A stretch of DNA of 64,000 nt. Origin: Clostridia bacterium. Lineage in GTDB: Bacteria; Bacillota; Clostridia; Oscillospirales; CAG-272. The notes beneath the pieces are model-generated. The model made no database searches. It was not told the DNA's origin and saw only the letters and a program-made list of their open reading frames with translations. Below, one piece after another: positions 61,076 through 64,000 of this stretch (within the stretch, counting starts at the first letter, position 1; every line of letters starts with the position of its first letter). The stretch lies in the NCBI GenBank assembly GCA_017481595.1, contig JAFUOY010000013.1, positions 1 through 64,000 of the forward strand, read 5' to 3'. The position numbers and the translations under genes were made by a program.

Positions 61076-62695
61076 ATGACGGATTTTAATTTTCAACAGC
61101 TATCATCTCTTGCCAAGGTATTCAAGGGCAGGATTTACGGAGATAGCTCGGATCACGCTACTTGCGTAAGGGGACAGGCTGTATCCTATCAGATCGCCAT
61201 AAGAGGCGAGGGAGAATATACCTTTAAGATAGAGTCCCCCTTAAAGGATAGTATAAAGGTGTACAGAGTCGGCTACGTGCCGTCAGATATGTGCGCGTAC
61301 CCCCAGGCATATGATGAAAATTATATAACTACGGAGGCGGGCTTATTCCCCGACCCCTTGTTCCCGATTGAGGAGGGCTCATTTAAGCTTGATGCGGATG
61401 AGTATTTTACCCTGTGGCTGAATATTACCGTAAAAAATGAGGAAAAAGCGGGAAAATACCCCGTAAACGTATATTTTTACAAGGAAAATAAGCAAGTAGG
61501 TATGGCTACATACATACTTGAAATAAAGGATGATATCCTGCCCGAGCAGAGCCTTATTTTTACCCAATGGTTCCATACGGACTGTATTGCCGACGTACAT
61601 AATACGGAGGTATTTTCTCCCTTACATTGGGAGCTTATTGAAAAATACGTTAAAATGGCATCCGACCACGGTATGAATATGATCCTTACCCCCGTGCTTA
61701 CCCCGCCTCTGGACACCGAGATCGGCGGAGAGAGAACAACGGTGCAGCTTGCCGATATTGAAAAAACGGATGAGGGATACATAATAGACCTTTCAAGGCT
61801 TGAAAGATTTATTGATCTGTGCCTTGCAAACGGAATAAGGTATTTTGAAATAAATCATTTCTTTACCCAATGGGGCGCAAAATCCGCGCCGAAGGTAATC
61901 GCTGAGGTAAACGGAGAGGAAAAAAGGATATTCGGTTGGGAAACGGATGCATCCTCCCCCGAGTACAAGGAGTTTTTATGCGCTCTTGTTCCTATGATAA
62001 TAGATACCTTTGCTAAAAAGGGAATAGATAAGACAAAACTTTATTTCCACGTCTCCGACGAGCCAAATGATGATCAGCTTGAGTCCTATCGCGTGGCGGC
62101 ATCCGTGCTTATGCCTCTTATTGAGGGCTGTAATCATATGGACGCCCTTTCCCACTTTGAATTTTATAAGGAAAAATTAGTTCCCGTGCCCGTTGTGGGA
62201 ACCAACGCCCTTGAACCCTTTATAGAAGCGGATATCAAGGACCTTTGGTGCTATTACTGCTGCGCGCAGGCAACCACGGTGGCTAACAGATTCTTTGCAA
62301 TGCCCTCCTACAGAAACAGAATAATCGGTGTACAGATGTACAAATACGGTATGGCGGGATTTTTGCATTGGGGATATAATTTCTACAACACACAGCATTC
62401 AAAGAAAAAGATAAACCCCTATGAAATAACTGACGCAGGGGGAGCATTCCCCTCGGGTGACTCCTTTAGCGTTTACCCCTACGGAAACGATGTAATTCCG
62501 TCCCTTCGCCAAAAGGTATTTAAGGAGGCGCTTGACGATATGAGGCTTCTTACCCTTCTTGAAAAAAGGATAGGAAAGGCGGAGACGGTACGTCTTATTG
62601 ATAATACCGCAGGAATGGATATTACCTTTAAGGAATATCCCCACGGCGAGGAATTTTTCGTAAGACTGTACGAAAATATCTTTAAATTGATTTAA
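61076..62695 (+). CDS. DUF4091 domain protein, probable glycoside hydrolase-like
   Basis: The 539-residue protein has an N-terminal beta-sandwich (about 1-155) and a TIM-barrel-like domain with FTQWFHTDCIADVHN, MILTPVLTPPLD, RYFEINHFFTQWG and YFHVSDEPNDDQLESY (about 322-337), where conserved acidic residues are candidate catalytic groups. The C-terminal part (MYKYGMAGFLHWGYNFYN, then LDDMRLLTLLEKRIG) is typical of DUF4091 proteins. No signal peptide is seen, so it is cytoplasmic. It precedes a fucosidase gene by 14 bp, which suggests joint breakdown of a fucosylated oligosaccharide (inference). Confidence 0.88.
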   Translation: MTDFNFQQLSSLAKVFKGRIYGDSSDHATCVRGQAVSYQIAIRGEGEYTFKIESPLKDSIKVYRVGYVPSDMCAYPQAYDENYITTEAGLFPDPLFPIEEGSFKLDADEYFTLWLNITVKNEEKAGKYPVNVYFYKENKQVGMATYILEIKDDILPEQSLIFTQWFHTDCIADVHNTEVFSPLHWELIEKYVKMASDHGMNMILTPVLTPPLDTEIGGERTTVQLADIEKTDEGYIIDLSRLERFIDLCLANGIRYFEINHFFTQWGAKSAPKVIAEVNGEEKRIFGWETDASSPEYKEFLCALVPMIIDTFAKKGIDKTKLYFHVSDEPNDDQLESYRVAASVLMPLIEGCNHMDALSHFEFYKEKLVPVPVVGTNALEPFIEADIKDLWCYYCCAQATTVANRFFAMPSYRNRIIGVQMYKYGMAGFLHWGYNFYNTQHSKKKINPYEITDAGGAFPSGDSFSVYPYGNDVIPSLRQKVFKEALDDMRLLTLLEKRIGKAETVRLIDNTAGMDITFKEYPHGEEFFVRLYENIFKLI

Positions 62696-62709
62696 GAAAG
62701 AGGTAGAAT

Positions 62710-64000
62710 ATGAAAATAGATTACGCAAAATATGGATTTTACCCCGTTGGCCCTACGCCAAACGACAGGCAGAGGGAATGGTTTGAAAGAGAAAGAATGG
62801 TGTTTTTCCACTTCGGTATGAACACTTTTACGGATAAGGAATGGGGCGACGGTACTGAGGACCCAAGCTTGTTTGATCCAACCGCCCTTGACGTAAGACA
62901 ATGGGTAAGAATAGTAAGGGATGCAGGCTTTAGCGCGGCTATCATTACTGCAAAGCACCACGACGGCTTCTGCCTCTGGCCCTCAAAATATACGGAGCAT
63001 AGCGTAAAAAATTCCCCCTACAAAAACGGAGAGGGAGATATAGTAAGAGAGTTTACCGACGCCTGCGCGGAGTTTGGTATTAAGGCGGGCATATACCTTT
63101 CCCCCTGGGACAGACACGAAAAGACCTGGGGAACGGAGGCGTATAGCGATTACTACGCAAATCAGCTTACGGAGCTTATGACGCAGTACGGTAAGATCTG
63201 GGAATGCTGGTGGGACGGAGCAGGAAGCACGGAGACTGTTTACGATTGGGACAGATGGGCAAAGATCGTTCGCGATAATCAGCCTGATGCCATTATTTTC
63301 GGCTCTCTTGGCGCAACACCCCACGTTGATATAAGATGGGTAGGTAACGAAAGAGGTGTAGCAGGCAGACCCTGTTATGCAAATATAGATGCTAACTCAC
63401 TCGTTGTGGAAAACACGGACGAGCTTAATAGCGGTAAGATCGACGGAGAAAGATTTATCCCCGCAGAGGTGGACGTTTCCATCCGTCCCGGCTGGTTCTA
63501 CCACGAGGATCAGGATGACAAGGTACGCTCGGCGGAAAATCTTGTCGACCTTTGGTTTTCCTCCGTAGGCTCAAACGCGGGCTTCCTTCTTAATATTCCA
63601 CCGGATAGAAGAGGCATCATTCACGAAAAGGACGCGGCGTCCATTCTTGAGTTCAACCGCATTATGACCTTGGGCTTTGCTAAAAATCAGGCAAAGCAGA
63701 TAAGCGTTAAAACAAGCAGCGAAAGATCGGGCTATGAGGCTGTAAATATTATTTCAAAGGATCCTGCCCGCTTCTATTCAGCCCACAACAGTAACCACTG
63801 CCCGAGAATAATGCTTGATCTTGGGGAGGAAAAGGAATTTAATGCAGTTACCCTTTCCGAGGTAATGGATCTTTCACACAGGGTAACGGATATTGAAATA
63901 TCAGCTTACGTTGACGGCGCGTGGCAGCTTCTTGTAAAAAGCGGCTGCGTAGGTAATAAATTGGCGGCAGGATTTGATAAGATATCCGCCAGCAGAATAA
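62710..64000 (+). CDS. alpha-L-fucosidase (GH29), cut by the window edge
   Basis: The enzyme removes L-fucose from oligosaccharides. About 430 codons are visible from the ATG at 62710. The GH29 motifs are WFERERMVFFHFGMNTFTD, FSAAIITAKHHDGFCLWPS (about 78-96), GIYLSPWDRH, and WECWWDGAG, whose Asp (about 168) is the predicted nucleophile. The region after residue 345 looks like the start of a C-terminal beta-sandwich (carbohydrate-binding type). There is no signal peptide, so it is intracellular. The linked DUF4091 gene and nearby malQ, glxK and nagB fit a saccharolytic gut lifestyle. Confidence 0.94.
   Translation, partial: MKIDYAKYGFYPVGPTPNDRQREWFERERMVFFHFGMNTFTDKEWGDGTEDPSLFDPTALDVRQWVRIVRDAGFSAAIITAKHHDGFCLWPSKYTEHSVKNSPYKNGEGDIVREFTDACAEFGIKAGIYLSPWDRHEKTWGTEAYSDYYANQLTELMTQYGKIWECWWDGAGSTETVYDWDRWAKIVRDNQPDAIIFGSLGATPHVDIRWVGNERGVAGRPCYANIDANSLVVENTDELNSGKIDGERFIPAEVDVSIRPGWFYHEDQDDKVRSAENLVDLWFSSVGSNAGFLLNIPPDRRGIIHEKDAASILEFNRIMTLGFAKNQAKQISVKTSSERSGYEAVNIISKDPARFYSAHNSNHCPRIMLDLGEEKEFNAVTLSEVMDLSHRVTDIEISAYVDGAWQLLVKSGCVGNKLAAGFDKISASRI

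Overview
The window looks like the chromosome of a low- to mid-GC Gram-positive anaerobe of the class Clostridia, probably an uncultured gut or rumen species. The reasons are strong GGAGG ribosome binding sites, near-consensus TTGACA-17-TATAAT promoters, pyruvate phosphate dikinase beside anaerobic metabolism genes, a class 1B (PyrK/PyrD) pyrimidine operon with a PyrI subunit, and many carbohydrate-active genes. I see no rRNA, tRNA, CRISPR array, prophage or complete insertion sequence. The organism assignment is inference from gene content.

Layout. 1-5.3 kb, minus strand: ppdK (cut by the window edge), rnr, secG and glyA. 5.6-7.7 kb: a large anchored acidic-repeat protein ending in a uL15-like domain. 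7.8-8.2 kb: composite repeat element 1. 8.2-8.7 kb: a small lipoprotein. 8.8-17.6 kb: a complete eight-gene UMP operon, pyrC-carB-pyrK-pyrD-pyrF-pyrE-pyrB-pyrI, without carA. 17.7-19.1 kb: an SNF-type sodium symporter. 19.1-22.7 kb, minus: a siroheme sulfite/nitrite reductase-like protein coupled to a metal-chelate ABC importer. 22.9-24.3 kb: an SGNH esterase and a DUF1653 protein. 24.5-26.2 kb: an unknown membrane protein. 26.4-27.8 kb: pyk. 28.1-30.9 kb: a GH2 beta-galactosidase gene broken by one in-frame TAG.

31.1-32.7 kb holds a Y-family polymerase with a YolD-like partner. Next come a MarR regulator and a HAD hydrolase. 34.0-39.5 kb holds a LytTR two-component system and two ABC exporter half-transporters whose promoter carries a 21-bp-phased direct repeat. 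39.6-42.3 kb has a CotH lipoprotein and glycerate kinase. 42.5-44.0 kb has a HAD-IIA phosphatase and nagB. 44.2-45.9 kb has lexA, an unknown gene and a NUDIX hydrolase. 46.1-49.7 kb has GNAT, MATE, an iron-sulfur flavoprotein-like reductase and a DUF2185 protein. 49.7-50.1 kb is composite repeat element 2. 50.1-52.1 kb has a sugar isomerase/epimerase and a Gfo/Idh/MocA dehydrogenase. 52.3-57.5 kb is a tight plus-strand cluster of small enzymes (DUF1295, low-MW phosphatase, FliB-like, AAA ATPase, SfsA, MmcQ, flavin reductase, Bcp). 57.6-59.2 kb has a zincin-like protein and a repeat-rich segment with a DUF559 endonuclease. 59.5-64.0 kb holds malQ, a DUF4091 protein and a GH29 alpha-L-fucosidase cut by the window edge.

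The most unusual material is non-coding. (1) Two homologous ~400-bp elements have terminal palindromes and a conserved RNA-like block, and each carries a different inverted REP pair at the same internal place. (2) A DUF559 endonuclease gene sits between inverted REP sequences, next to a tandemly duplicated 3' fragment of itself. (3) Two arrays of short hairpins share one architecture, four copies of a 7-8-mer followed by four inverted copies, but use unrelated words. (4) A 178-bp structured segment is flanked by 35-bp direct repeats that duplicate the last ten codons of a gene with only synonymous changes. (5) A 25-bp operator-like sequence is shared by two divergent intergenic regions.
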